Assembly (NCBI GenBank): GCA_037968855.1
Contig: JBBKWH010000092.1
Span: 1 to 57,171, forward strand
Length of the DNA stretch: 57,171 nucleotides
DNA from: JBBKWH01 sp037968855
Lineage (GTDB): Bacteria; Pseudomonadota; Gammaproteobacteria; Pseudomonadales; Moraxellaceae
Direction: 5' to 3'
Shown: piece by piece, positions 1-8,571 of the stretch
Position numbering within the stretch: position 1 is the first letter of the stretch
Layout of the letters: each line of letters begins with the position of its first letter
Program-made: the position numbers and the translations under genes
The notes under the pieces: model-generated
The model's input: the letters and a program-made list of their open reading frames with translations, nothing else
Told to the model about the DNA's origin: nothing
Databases searched by the model: none

Positions 1-251
1 GCGGTCATGGCTTGGTGCAAGCCCCAGTACTGACACAGCCAATAGGTAATCAAACCGGCAAAGGCGGAGATCACCAGTTCTCCTGCCAACGTGATAAACA
101 GGCGGCGTAGTGGCATCGGGGAGGTGCGTTTGTTGAGTTTGCGAATAAATGACACCAAGCCACCAAACATGGCGATCAAAGCGACCCACAGGTAGGTCAA
201 GATCGGCATGACAATGGCGCTGGTGTTTGGATCTGGCGTTTGCGGTTGCAT
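1..251 (-). CDS. Phage holin-like protein (3' end cut by window edge)
   Basis: The reading frame begins with ATG at 251 on the minus strand, one base after the stop of the tail X gene, and stays open to the window edge, giving about 83 residues. It shows a short polar N-terminus, a hydrophobic segment (about residues 14-34, containing LTYLWVALIAMFGG), a basic stretch with RKLNKR, and a second hydrophobic segment (about 52-72). This matches the layout of small phage holins, which form holes in the inner membrane so that endolysin can reach the wall. In P2-like phages the lysis genes follow X, so position supports the call. The C-terminus is outside the window. Confidence 0.7.
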   Translation of the reverse strand, partial: MQPQTPDPNTSAIVMPILTYLWVALIAMFGGLVSFIRKLNKRTSPMPLRRLFITLAGELVISAFAGLITYWLCQYWGLHQAMT

Positions 252-252
252 G

Positions 253-462
253 TCAATCCCATAACTTGAGTGTCGGTCGTTGCGTCCGTTCGACCGGTTG
301 ATCTGGTAACCACACCACCTGATGCTGCGGCAAAATGGCATGCGGCAAGAGGTGAGGGTTGATGTCAATCAGTTGAGGCAACAGTGCGCTGGTCTGTTGG
401 CCATAGATCCGCCATGCAAGCGCATCAAGGCTTTCCCCTTGTTGGGCCATCGCGCTGTTCAT
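253..462 (-). CDS. X: P2-like tail protein X
   Basis: A 69-residue protein resembling P2 gpX, a small tail protein with a LysM-like fold. The N-terminal half carries the family pattern GESLDALAWRIYG, followed by a proline-rich C-terminus with LPDQP. Its ATG overlaps the stop of gene L by four bases (ATGA type), so the two are probably translationally coupled. Gene order L-X-holin is that of P2. Confidence comes from both similarity and position. Confidence 0.85.
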   Translation of the reverse strand: MNSAMAQQGESLDALAWRIYGQQTSALLPQLIDINPHLLPHAILPQHQVVWLPDQPVERTQRPTLKLWD

Positions 463-860
463 ATCAGCTTGACCCGATTGCGACGTCTGGCCGTGAGATC
501 CGCAATCGCATGATTGACCAAGCGGCGCAGACGCTGCGCTTTGCTTGAGGTCATGTCACTGCGATCTTGTCCAGTGGCGGTGGTGTCGTAATCAGTGTTC
601 TCTTCACTGATTAAGGCACCGGCTTCATAAAGGACTGCCCGAACATAGAAGCGTTCCTTCGCTTCGTTCAGCGGCAGCGGTACATCCATGACTTGCTGGT
701 TGATCACATCCATCGCATGACGGATCTTTTCAACCAAATAGGACTCACCCATGCTTTTATCAATGCGCGTCACCTCAGACAGCTTGCCCAGTTCGATACT
801 GGGTAGTCCTGATTGGGTGTTGGCCACCACTTCTGTTTGGATTGGCGCATTGATCAGCAT
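459..860 (-). CDS. L: P2-like head completion/stabilization protein L
   Basis: A 133-residue protein matching P2 gpL, which closes the capsid after DNA packaging and prepares it for tail joining. Visible family features are the stretch around KIRHAMDVINQQVMDVP in the middle, the YVRAVLYEAGALI segment and the basic C-terminus with RRLVNHAIADLTARRR. It starts two bases after the stop of gene M and overlaps gene X. It belongs to the leftward late operon O-N-M-L-X. Confidence 0.88.
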   Translation of the reverse strand: MLINAPIQTEVVANTQSGLPSIELGKLSEVTRIDKSMGESYLVEKIRHAMDVINQQVMDVPLPLNEAKERFYVRAVLYEAGALISEENTDYDTTATGQDRSDMTSSKAQRLRRLVNHAIADLTARRRNRVKLI

Positions 861-862
861 GG

Positions 863-1720
863 TTAGGCTCCCGTGTTGACCAAGGGAGCGGTGGACGCAG
901 GATCAGCGGTAGAAACATCAGATGTCTCTGCCGTGTCCTGCGAGCCGCTCGGTGCGTCGCGGGACGACTCGGTATCGTCAGACTCATCATCCTGATCGTC
1001 ATCTAGGACGGCTTGGCTGTTGAGTTGCTTACGAAGTTTGTTGATTTGAGGGGTCACGCCGACCTGCTTGTTTAAGCGTTTGGCGGACTCAAAGGCTGCC
1101 AGTGACTCTTTGGGACGACCGACCTGTAAGGCCAGTCCCAAGCACTTATGCACCTTGGCGCGGATCTGATCGACCATGTCTTCTGGGTTGGTTAGTTCCA
1201 CCAAGTGCTCAATCAGTGGCAGGTGTTCAGCAATCCCTTCTGGATCAGTCAGTAAACCTTCACTGATCTGTTCGGCCAGAATTGAGGCGACCGAACGGGT
1301 GTATGGCTCAGGCATCACATAGCCATTGAGTAGGGCGTACTCGCCAATCCGGAGGGCCAATTCATAATCACCGACATCGATGTTCCAGACCATCAGGTGC
1401 ATCAGCATGTCGTTTTGGTTGGGATTGGCCACCGCTAAAATGCCATCAATCCAGCCGTGATAATTCGGCAGCATGTCGGCCTTGAGCGCGATACGGGCAT
1501 CAATCGATTTGAGTTGCTTGATGCGCTGCATATCGGCATGGAAGCGCAGCTCAATGTTTTGGGCTGTCGCATCCATGGGTTCGGCCACCGGTGGCGGCTC
1601 GATCCGTCTACCCGTGACCCGTTTTGGCTTGCGTGCTGCATCCAGTTGTTGCTGTTGCTGCTTTTGAGCAAGCGTTTGCTCAAAGTGCTGTTTAAAGATG
1701 TTCGGACGTGGTGCAGCCAT
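863..1720 (-). CDS. M: P2-like terminase small (endonuclease) subunit M
   Basis: A 285-residue terminase small subunit of the P2 gpM type, which recognises and cuts cos DNA with the large subunit gpP. The frame is open further upstream, but that part overlaps the capsid gene. The ATG at 1720, two bases after the capsid stop, begins MAAPRPNIFKQH and fits the family. The core shows HLMVWNIDVGDYELALRIG and LNGYVMPEPYTRSVAS, typical of gpM. The C-terminus is rich in Asp, Ser and Thr and appears disordered, longer than P2 gpM. It is part of the leftward late operon. Confidence 0.88.
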   Translation of the reverse strand: MAAPRPNIFKQHFEQTLAQKQQQQQLDAARKPKRVTGRRIEPPPVAEPMDATAQNIELRFHADMQRIKQLKSIDARIALKADMLPNYHGWIDGILAVANPNQNDMLMHLMVWNIDVGDYELALRIGEYALLNGYVMPEPYTRSVASILAEQISEGLLTDPEGIAEHLPLIEHLVELTNPEDMVDQIRAKVHKCLGLALQVGRPKESLAAFESAKRLNKQVGVTPQINKLRKQLNSQAVLDDDQDDESDDTESSRDAPSGSQDTAETSDVSTADPASTAPLVNTGA

Positions 1721-1722
1721 GA

Positions 1723-2721
1723 TTAGACGTACTCCACGTTTTCGAGCAACGCGACCATCTCGTAGTCTTCGACCACAAAGGCTTCGTTGACCGATTGGAA
1801 GTCGCTGGTGCGATCCCACTCTGGCTCGTCTTTGAGGTAACGGCGCAAGGTGCCTTCTTGGATGTAGATCGACAAGTTGGATGGCTTGGTGATCAGGATG
1901 GTCTTTTCAGGGAAGTACGGGACGTGCAGGGTGGGCAACGTACCCAATTGCCGTGTGCCATAGATGTTGCGCATGGCGATTTGCTCAGTCGGCGCAAGCT
2001 CTTGGTTCATGATCGGCAGGTACTTGTCATTGACAATGCCACGACCACAGATCGCAATCAGACCCGCATCACGATATTGCTCACCGATCAGGTCTTCGAC
2101 TGCTGATTCGATCATGGCGTCGATGTTTTTAAAGTCTTGGCCACCACCAATCGAGATATCGGCCAAACGACGTTCGGGCGCGTACTGGCGGATTTTTTCT
2201 AGCCAGCCGATGTTGACGTCATTGAGCAACGGGTATGCGGTTTTGTCCGAAGTGGGAGCACGAAGTTCACCATGCCAACCGATCTTGAGCTTATCGAGAG
2301 CGGTTTGGCGCACCACCATGCTGGCAAGTTTATTAAAGAAGTCAGGCATATGCCGCCAAGCATTTAGCAAGCTCCACAGGTACGCCACGTCATAGTTGGT
2401 CTGCGTACACAGGTACTCGTCAATCAACTCAATCGCACCCATTGGCGTTGGACGGCGTGGGGTCATCAGCGTGTTGGTGGTACTAGCCACTGAGCGATCA
2501 GCATTCAGGCTGAGTTTTTGGCCATGAGCATCACCCACCGTCAGCATATTGATCTGACCTAAAAACTCAGCCGACTTTTGGTAGGCCTGAATCATTTTTT
2601 GGTGGGGGACCGGCTGCACGCTAAAGGTGGTCTGGACGCTATCGACTTGGTTGGCGCGAGCAATATTGGCTTGGTATTGCCGCAGCTTGGCAAATGCATC
2701 GGGATGAAGAGCAACACTCAT
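1723..2721 (-). CDS. N: P2-like major capsid protein N
   Basis: A 332-residue protein of the P2 gpN major capsid family (HK97 fold). The start MSVALHPDAFAKLRQYQANIA, followed by a region with GDAHGQKLSLNADRSVASTT, and the centre with VVRQTALDKLKIGWHG and the later DKYLPIMNQELAPTE are characteristic. A ribosome-binding-like AGGGATGT precedes the ATG. It lies between scaffold gene O and terminase gene M exactly as in P2. Confidence 0.92.
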   Translation of the reverse strand: MSVALHPDAFAKLRQYQANIARANQVDSVQTTFSVQPVPHQKMIQAYQKSAEFLGQINMLTVGDAHGQKLSLNADRSVASTTNTLMTPRRPTPMGAIELIDEYLCTQTNYDVAYLWSLLNAWRHMPDFFNKLASMVVRQTALDKLKIGWHGELRAPTSDKTAYPLLNDVNIGWLEKIRQYAPERRLADISIGGGQDFKNIDAMIESAVEDLIGEQYRDAGLIAICGRGIVNDKYLPIMNQELAPTEQIAMRNIYGTRQLGTLPTLHVPYFPEKTILITKPSNLSIYIQEGTLRRYLKDEPEWDRTSDFQSVNEAFVVEDYEMVALLENVEYV

Positions 2722-2808
2722 AAGGGATGTCCTTAAAAAGCGGTCAGCTCAAGGGGATGGGGATTGAGCTGACCGAAAGGGTCAATCGGAGACTGTGAAA
2801 TGGCAGTC

Positions 2809-3774
2809 TTAGTATTCGTTCATGCCCATTACACCGCCGGTAGCGGTTGGCGCGGGATTGGCTGGGGTGATGTTGAGGCTGTGCAAGATTTGCTGGCTTT
2901 GCAGTTGTCCATGCACCAGTAGTGCTGCCAGTTGGTTGAGATCCATCGGTACTGGTGATGCGGCGTGCTGCTGTGGCTGCTGGGCTGGTTGTTGTGTCGC
3001 TGGCGCATACTGTTGTTGGGTTGGCTGCTGGGTGTTTTGCTGCTGTGGTGCTGGTGCATGACTGAGCTGCTGCACTTTGGACGTCAGTGCTTGAACCTGT
3101 TGACCCAGTGTTGATAGGGTTTGTGAGTTGGCAATCAGGGCGTGGTAGACCGCATCTTTAAACTCTTGATCAGGATCGGCTGATGGGTTGTCCTGTCCTT
3201 GTCCGGTAAACAGGGTGCGAAACTTCTCGCCCCACGTTGGTTGGGCTTGGTGGTGTTGCGGTTGCTGGACTGGCGAGGCAGTGGGCTGTGCAGACATGAT
3301 AAAAAGCTCCTGATCCGGCACTGTACGCAGCACAGGCCGTCGATCCTGTTGATGGAATTTGATGGGTTCTGTGCCAAGTGAGGCAGGGGTATCGGTCAGG
3401 CCAAGGCCGACTTGGTAGGCTTTGCCAGTACCAGCAAAGTCTCGATAAAACTCAATCGAGGGATAGATTTTTTGGCCTTTGCTGTTCATCTCTAGCAGGT
3501 TGGGCAATGCGCTGATGGTGTTGTAGAGCACCATGACACCGGCTTCTTCGACCGCTTCAACGGCCAAAATATCGCCATAGGCGTTAAACGGTGGTTCGGG
3601 TGAGTAGCCCAGTAGATGCTCGACATTGATCCGACCGGCATAGGTGACTGGATCGTAGCTTTGCGCCATCTCGGTGATTTCTTGGCTGCTGAGTTTGCGG
3701 CCATCCACTGTTTGGCCTTCGCGAGCGACGCGAAACCGTTTTACTTTGCGACCGTTACCAGCGAGATCAGCCAT
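2809..3774 (-). CDS. O: P2-like capsid scaffold/protease O
   Basis: A 321-residue gpO-type protein that guides capsid assembly and cleaves N, O and portal. The N-terminal protease domain (about residues 1-150) shows the His in NVEHLLGY and the Ser in YPSIEFYRDFAG, the two family catalytic residues I can place. The C-terminal half is extremely rich in Gln, Ala and Pro (QQPTQQQYAPATQQPAQQ) and likely forms the scaffolding helix plus a flexible linker. The ATG at 3774 gives MADLAGNGRKVKRFRVA. The frame is open to 3843, but the extra residues do not resemble the family. Confidence 0.87.
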   Translation of the reverse strand: MADLAGNGRKVKRFRVAREGQTVDGRKLSSQEITEMAQSYDPVTYAGRINVEHLLGYSPEPPFNAYGDILAVEAVEEAGVMVLYNTISALPNLLEMNSKGQKIYPSIEFYRDFAGTGKAYQVGLGLTDTPASLGTEPIKFHQQDRRPVLRTVPDQELFIMSAQPTASPVQQPQHHQAQPTWGEKFRTLFTGQGQDNPSADPDQEFKDAVYHALIANSQTLSTLGQQVQALTSKVQQLSHAPAPQQQNTQQPTQQQYAPATQQPAQQPQQHAASPVPMDLNQLAALLVHGQLQSQQILHSLNITPANPAPTATGGVMGMNEY

Positions 3775-3846
3775 AACCACAACACCTAACGACAGAACCT
3801 GTATGTGAGACTCAGGTTGCCTGTTGGGTATTGCTGGATGCAATTG

Positions 3847-3877
3847 GCAAAAATCCGCTTAGGGCTTAAGCGGGTTT
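3847..3877. terminator. Bidirectional hairpin, left copy flanking the accessory gene
   Basis: Arms CCGCTTA and TAAGCGGG enclose the loop GGGCT. An A-run lies on the left and TTTTT on the right, so it can end transcripts in either direction. The same hairpin with its loop inverted (AGCCC) occurs at 5397-5426, making the two copies inverted repeats around the gene at 3989. Confidence 0.75.
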
Positions 3878-3988
3878 TTGGGGTGTGAATGCTTACGAAA
3901 TGTGAGAAAATCTTTGTCAATCACAGTGGTAGGGTGTTATTTTTAAATTTCTTTTTTGAAAGCAGTCTCTTGAGATAAAGGGTGAGCA

Positions 3989-5284
3989 ATGAAAAAAATA
4001 TTGAAAAGAGCAGTGGCTAGTATGTTGTTTAATGAGCTCATTAAACACTTTGATGACATCGAGTCAATGATGTCCATTCAAAAAGAGCCAGTTTTTAAAA
4101 TAATTTTGGATGTCCAAGAGTTGATAGAAAACTCAGGAGTTTGTGTTGAGTGTGAGGACGACATTGATTACGATATAGTGATTTCAGCTTGGAATGAAAT
4201 TCGTGAATCAGTTGAGAAATTGAATCTTAATTATCAGTCTTTTATTGATTTTATCAAGAAGGAGTTTGATCTTGTTTCGAGTGATGATTTTTTGATCGCA
4301 GGAACTATATATAACCATGAAAAATTTTTAAAAAATAGAGTTGACGGTGATTATCTTCATGATTTTTGTAGTTATATTTCAGGTTTGGATGAAATAATTT
4401 TGAGCTTTCGGCTAAAAATTTTGAATTATGCGAGGGTGGATGCGCAGGATGATTTTTTTGCTGACTCTTTTATGATCGATGAAAAAAATATTAAGTTTAT
4501 TAAGTTTGACTTTATTGGTGCTTCTGTTTATCTAGATAATAATATCATTCAAGATTCAAGATTTGATGAGAGATTTCGTAGAGATGCAAATGAAAAGGGC
4601 TTTAACTTTTTTTACAGCTCATACACCATAGAAGATGCTATTAATTCTAACCCTATTTTCTTTTCGACCTTTGTTAAAGATTTATTGGCGATAACTAATG
4701 GAAATATGGTTGGTTATATGGATGAGGGTTTGGTTTTTGTTAAGGAAGACATAAGAGATACTATTTGTAGGGTTGAAAAGTATAGAGGTTTGACAAAAAA
4801 ATTTGAGAAAGATGTTTTTTCGAAATTTTTTATGAATTATCATTTACATCCAGAGTTAAGAAAGGGTGGTGATTTTTCTAATAAATTCTCAAAAAATCCC
4901 ATCTCCTTCTTTGAAAATGCTGAGAAAAAGTCGGTTTCTGGTTTTGAAAAAGTGCTTTGCTTTTTTTATGACTGTGAATGGTTGGTTGAGCTGCTTGAAA
5001 CTGGTAAAGTTGGAGCTATCGATTCAAATAGAGATGCTATTGAGAAGTTGCTAGAGCTTTTTGATTTTGTGAATTTTAAGACGGAAGCAGTTAAGTTTTC
5101 TAATATTAAAAAAATTGTCAGCGCCTACAGAGATAAATGTCACTTAGAGCACGCTTATATATGTGATTATTTTGTCACAAACGATGAACGTCTTATTGCT
5201 AGGGCTAAAATTGTTTATCCACTGCTTGGTATTGAAACTAAGATTATGACGCTGAATGAATTTAAGTATTTTGTAAGGAATTAG
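3989..5284 (+). CDS. AT-rich phage accessory protein with PIN-like nuclease residues
   Basis: A 431-residue protein I cannot assign to a named family. The C-terminal part shows PIN-domain-like landmarks: a hydrophobic strand ending in Asp at 183 (SVYLDNNII), an acidic Glu at 215 in YTIEDAI, and a closing block CDYFVTNDERLIARAK with Asp 393 and Asp 399. PIN domains are metal-dependent RNases. The first 170 residues look helical and have no motif I recognise. The gene is far more AT-rich than the flanking phage genes and uses AAA/TTT-rich codons, a sign of recent acquisition. It sits between divergent genes O and P, insulated by a matching inverted hairpin on each side, the usual layout of a moron with its own promoter. 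GGGTGAGCA lies before the ATG. A defence or toxin role is inference only. Confidence 0.6.
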   Translation: MKKILKRAVASMLFNELIKHFDDIESMMSIQKEPVFKIILDVQELIENSGVCVECEDDIDYDIVISAWNEIRESVEKLNLNYQSFIDFIKKEFDLVSSDDFLIAGTIYNHEKFLKNRVDGDYLHDFCSYISGLDEIILSFRLKILNYARVDAQDDFFADSFMIDEKNIKFIKFDFIGASVYLDNNIIQDSRFDERFRRDANEKGFNFFYSSYTIEDAINSNPIFFSTFVKDLLAITNGNMVGYMDEGLVFVKEDIRDTICRVEKYRGLTKKFEKDVFSKFFMNYHLHPELRKGGDFSNKFSKNPISFFENAEKKSVSGFEKVLCFFYDCEWLVELLETGKVGAIDSNRDAIEKLLELFDFVNFKTEAVKFSNIKKIVSAYRDKCHLEHAYICDYFVTNDERLIARAKIVYPLLGIETKIMTLNEFKYFVRN

Positions 5285-5396
5285 TTTGAATTTTTATGAT
5301 CACAAGATTAACAGGATTATTAACCATATTAAATTGATCGCTACCTATTCTTAAAATATGATTTTAAACGCATCTAATCATTTCAATTGTCAATCA

Positions 5397-5427
5397 AAAC
5401 CCGCTTAAGCCCTAAGCGGGTTTTTGC
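5397..5427. terminator. Bidirectional hairpin, right copy flanking the accessory gene
   Basis: AAAA precedes CCCGCTTA, then loop AGCCC, then TAAGCGGG and TTTTT. This is the reverse complement of the hairpin at 3847-3877 over about 20 bases, so the accessory gene lies between inverted copies. It also separates the accessory gene from the terminase gene that starts 40 bases downstream. Confidence 0.75.
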
Positions 5428-5465
5428 TTTGCAGCATTTGTGATTTGCTCGGCTACAGTAGCCGC

Positions 5466-7247
5466 ATGAATGATGCCACCGTACTCCCCAGTTATCAAAG
5501 TCTAGACCCACGCGAGCAAGGTCGGCTCCTGTTTGCCCAAGGCATCCAAATCACCGATATCTCCAAGCAGCTTAAAGTTGCCCGATCCACCGTCGAAAGT
5601 TGGAAACAGCGTGACCACTGGAAACGCTCCGATATCTTCGATGACGTCACCATGGGTCTACGCGCCCGATTACTTCTGGTGATCGGCAAGGACAATAAGT
5701 CCAACGCCGACTACAAAGAACTCGATGCCCTGATGCGCCAACTGGAGCGCACCGCCAAAATCGAACGCTATCGCCGTGGTGGTACCGAAGCCGACCTAAA
5801 TCCCAAGATCGCCAACCGCAACAAAGGCGAGCGTAAAAAACCACTCAAGAACCAAATCACCGAAGAACAGTTTCAGCAGCTTAAAACCGCCTATCAAGCC
5901 AGTCTATTTGGCTACCAACAGACATGGGTTAAACAAGCGATCCAATCGTCCAAAGTCTTTATGCTGCTCAAATCACGCCAGATCGGAGCGACCTATGTGT
6001 TTGCACGCTGGGCGCTGATCGACCTACTGGAAACCGGCCACAACAAGATTTTTCTCTCAGCATCCAAAGCCCAAGCCTACCAATTCATCGAATACATCAA
6101 AGCCTTCGTACTGGAGACCATTGAGGTGGAATTGACGGGTGATCCGATTGTGATTAACGGACCGTCAGGGCAAGCCACCATTTACTACATGGGTACCAAC
6201 CACAAGACCGCACAGGGTCGGCATGGTGATGTGGTCATGGATGAGTTCATGTGGATCAACAAGTTCGAGATCTTTGACACGGCCGCATCTGCAATGGCCT
6301 CGCAGAAATTCTATCGAAACATTTACCTGTCCACGCCCTCTAGTATCAATCATGAGTCCTACAAGATGTGGTCGGGCAAAGACCACAAAAAAGGCCAAGA
6401 GTCTGAGATTGATATTTCACACCGTGCGCTACAACAACCGACCAAATGTATTGATGGACGGACTCGGCAGATTGTCACCTTAAGCGATGCCGAGGCGGGT
6501 GGCTGTGAGTTGTTTGACCGTGAGTCATTACTCGATAAGTTTGGCGACCGCTTTGGCAACTTGTTTAACTGCGAATTTGTTGATGATGTTGGCTCGTACT
6601 TTCCCATGCTGTTGCTGTTGCCCAACATGGTTGACTCATGGGAGGTCTGGAAGGACTTTCGACCCTTTGGCAAACGTCGCTTCGATGGACCCGTCTGGGT
6701 GGGCTATGACCCATCGTTTACCGGTGATGATGCGGCGTTGGCCATCATTGCACCACCGCAAAGCCAATACCAACCGTATCGGCTGTTAGAGCGTCACCAG
6801 TTTAAAAATCTGCCACCCCATGTCCAAGCACAAAAGATCCAGCATCTGATCGACGGATACCAGGTCGAGTTCTTTGGTATCGATAACACCGGTAATGGTC
6901 TGGCGGTATCTGAGCATGTCGCCAAATTCTACCCATCGCTGACTCGTATCAATTACAGCGTGGACATCAAAACCCGTATGGCACTGCGAGCCAAAGAGTT
7001 GTTTACCCGTCGACGGCTACACTTTGATGCAGGGCTACAGGACGTGGCCAAATCATTTTTATCCATCAAAAAAGCCCTCACTGGATCAGGCCGACAAATG
7101 ACGCTGGTCGCCAACCGATCTGCTGCAACCGGTCATGCTGATGTGGCTTGGGCTGTGATGAATGCACTGGAAGCCGCACCGATTGCGGACTCTACCGATC
7201 AACAAATTCAAGGCGCACGCAAGTCGCGCATTAAGGTGTTTTCATGA
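5466..7247 (+). CDS. P: P2-like terminase large subunit P (ATPase)
   Basis: A 593-residue large terminase of the P2 gpP type, the ATP-driven motor that packages DNA at the portal. The N-terminus carries a helix-turn-helix-like region (GIQITDISKQLKVARSTVESWK) as in gpP. The ATPase domain shows LLKSRQIGATYVFARWAL in place of a classic Walker A, and the Walker B-like DVVMDEFMWI. The nuclease half has VWVGYDPSFTGDDAALAII and EFFGIDNTGNGLAV with Asp residues. The frame opens at a TTG at 5424, inside the hairpin region. ATG 5466 (MNDATVLPSYQSLDP) is the better start. It overlaps gene Q by four bases. Confidence 0.92.
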   Translation: MNDATVLPSYQSLDPREQGRLLFAQGIQITDISKQLKVARSTVESWKQRDHWKRSDIFDDVTMGLRARLLLVIGKDNKSNADYKELDALMRQLERTAKIERYRRGGTEADLNPKIANRNKGERKKPLKNQITEEQFQQLKTAYQASLFGYQQTWVKQAIQSSKVFMLLKSRQIGATYVFARWALIDLLETGHNKIFLSASKAQAYQFIEYIKAFVLETIEVELTGDPIVINGPSGQATIYYMGTNHKTAQGRHGDVVMDEFMWINKFEIFDTAASAMASQKFYRNIYLSTPSSINHESYKMWSGKDHKKGQESEIDISHRALQQPTKCIDGRTRQIVTLSDAEAGGCELFDRESLLDKFGDRFGNLFNCEFVDDVGSYFPMLLLLPNMVDSWEVWKDFRPFGKRRFDGPVWVGYDPSFTGDDAALAIIAPPQSQYQPYRLLERHQFKNLPPHVQAQKIQHLIDGYQVEFFGIDNTGNGLAVSEHVAKFYPSLTRINYSVDIKTRMALRAKELFTRRRLHFDAGLQDVAKSFLSIKKALTGSGRQMTLVANRSAATGHADVAWAVMNALEAAPIADSTDQQIQGARKSRIKVFS

Positions 7248-8281
7248 CCGAGCAAACCGAAACGCGCCAAGGTGTGGCAAAAACTGTTGCCTTTAAGTTT
7301 GGTGATCCAGAGCCAGTCCTCGATGGCCATGCCTTGTTTGAGTATGGCTACTGTCCGATCTACCACAACTGGTATGACCTACCGTATGACATTCGCGCCG
7401 TGAGTCGATTGTTCCGTGCCACCAGTCACCACACCAGTGCCTTGACCACCAAGCGCAATATCCTCACCACTGCGTTTAAACCGCATCCGTTGCTCAATCG
7501 GCAAGAGTTCAGTGCGCTGGTGCTGAACCTGCTGACCTTTGCCAATGGTTACTTGCACATCGAGCGCAGTCGACTAGGTTCTATCTTGCGTATCCGTGCT
7601 AGACCAGCCTTACACATGCGGCGCATGCGTGATCTGGATCGGTATGTGCAACTGCAAAGCGGCATCGACATCGCCCAAGGGACCGAGCATGAATTTGCCA
7701 AAGGTGAGATCCTGCACATCTATGAACCGGATCTGGATCAGGAGATCTATGGGGTACCGCATTACCTGTCCACGATCAATTCGATCTTGCTGAATGAAGC
7801 GGCCACCTTGTTCCGGCGCAAGTATTACAAGAACGGCGCACATGCAGGATTCATCTTACACATCTCTGATGCGATGAATACACAAGAGGACATCGACGAT
7901 GTGGAGGAGGCGCTGCGCAACTCGAAAGGGGCTGGCAACTTCAACAACATGATGATCTACACACCAAACGGCCAGAAGGATGGGGTCAAGGTCATTCCAC
8001 TAGCGGAGGTCGCAGCCAAAGATGAATTCATGAACATCAAGATCGCCAGCCGTGATGATCAGCTCGCTGCACATTGCATGCCACCGCAATTGATCGGCGT
8101 TGTTCCAAACAATACGGGTGGCTTTGGGGATATTGAAAAGGCGGCCAGAGTGTTCTTTGCCCACGAGATCCGCTACCGCATGAACATGCTGCTAGACATC
8201 AATGAGCGACTAGGCATGGAGATCATCCGCTTCGATGAGTACGAGTTGATCAAGGCCATCGAGACCACGCCACCCAGCTAG
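7244..8281 (+). CDS. Q: P2-like portal protein Q
   Basis: A 345-residue portal protein of the P2 gpQ family, the dodecameric ring through which DNA enters and leaves the capsid. Recognisable blocks are YDLPYDIRAVSRLFRATSHH, FRRKYYKNGAHAGFIL and the C-terminal MPPQLIGVVPNNTGGFGD. The ATG overlaps the terminase stop (ATGA). It is the last gene before the attachment site, as expected for a phage whose cos end lies beside att. Confidence 0.93.
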   Translation: MTEQTETRQGVAKTVAFKFGDPEPVLDGHALFEYGYCPIYHNWYDLPYDIRAVSRLFRATSHHTSALTTKRNILTTAFKPHPLLNRQEFSALVLNLLTFANGYLHIERSRLGSILRIRARPALHMRRMRDLDRYVQLQSGIDIAQGTEHEFAKGEILHIYEPDLDQEIYGVPHYLSTINSILLNEAATLFRRKYYKNGAHAGFILHISDAMNTQEDIDDVEEALRNSKGAGNFNNMMIYTPNGQKDGVKVIPLAEVAAKDEFMNIKIASRDDQLAAHCMPPQLIGVVPNNTGGFGDIEKAARVFFAHEIRYRMNMLLDINERLGMEIIRFDEYELIKAIETTPPS

Positions 8282-8315
8282 TCCACAATTGCACCAATAC
8301 AAATCAATCTGCACC

Positions 8316-8342
8316 AAGCCAGCCCCGTCGCTGGCTTTTTTA
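8316..8342 (+). terminator. Terminator after portal gene
   Basis: A stem AAGCCAGC / GCTGGCTT with loop CCCGTC is followed by a T-run, 35 bases after the stop of gene Q. It would end the rightward P-Q transcript. Confidence 0.8.
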
Positions 8343-8356
8343 TGCCTAGTCGACTG

Positions 8357-8394
8357 TGCTGCGGCGCAGTTATCTCCGCGCCCCACCTGCCCAC
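8357..8394 (-). other. Possible cos site
   Basis: Read on the minus strand, this stretch contains AGGTGGGG and, after about ten bases, ACTGCGC. From memory, the P2 cohesive-end region has a similar AGGCGGGG followed by CACTGCGC, and lies just beyond gene Q. The resemblance in content and position is suggestive, but no cut position can be fixed from sequence alone. Confidence 0.35.
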
Positions 8395-8409
8395 TAAAGA
8401 TGCGAATCA

Positions 8410-8508
8410 TGATGCAGTTGCATCAAGTGGCTGAGGCCACGCCGTTGCTCGCGTGAGGCACATGGAAAGTGGCAATGGTCTTGATGCGCTTTGATGCATG
8501 GTGATGCA
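8410..8508. repeat. TGATGC repeats, three in 10-base phase
   Basis: TGATGC occurs at 8482, 8492 and 8502, exactly 10 bases apart. Another copy is at 8410 inside the inverted pair GATGCA-GT-TGCATC (8411-8424). Spacing of one helical turn suggests a protein-binding array, for example terminase next to cos. The function is not known. Confidence 0.5.
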
Positions 8509-8571
8509 GTTGATAAAGCGGATAGTCGTCCGAGTAGATGAGATCATTTTTTGGAGACTATCCAAAAAAGT

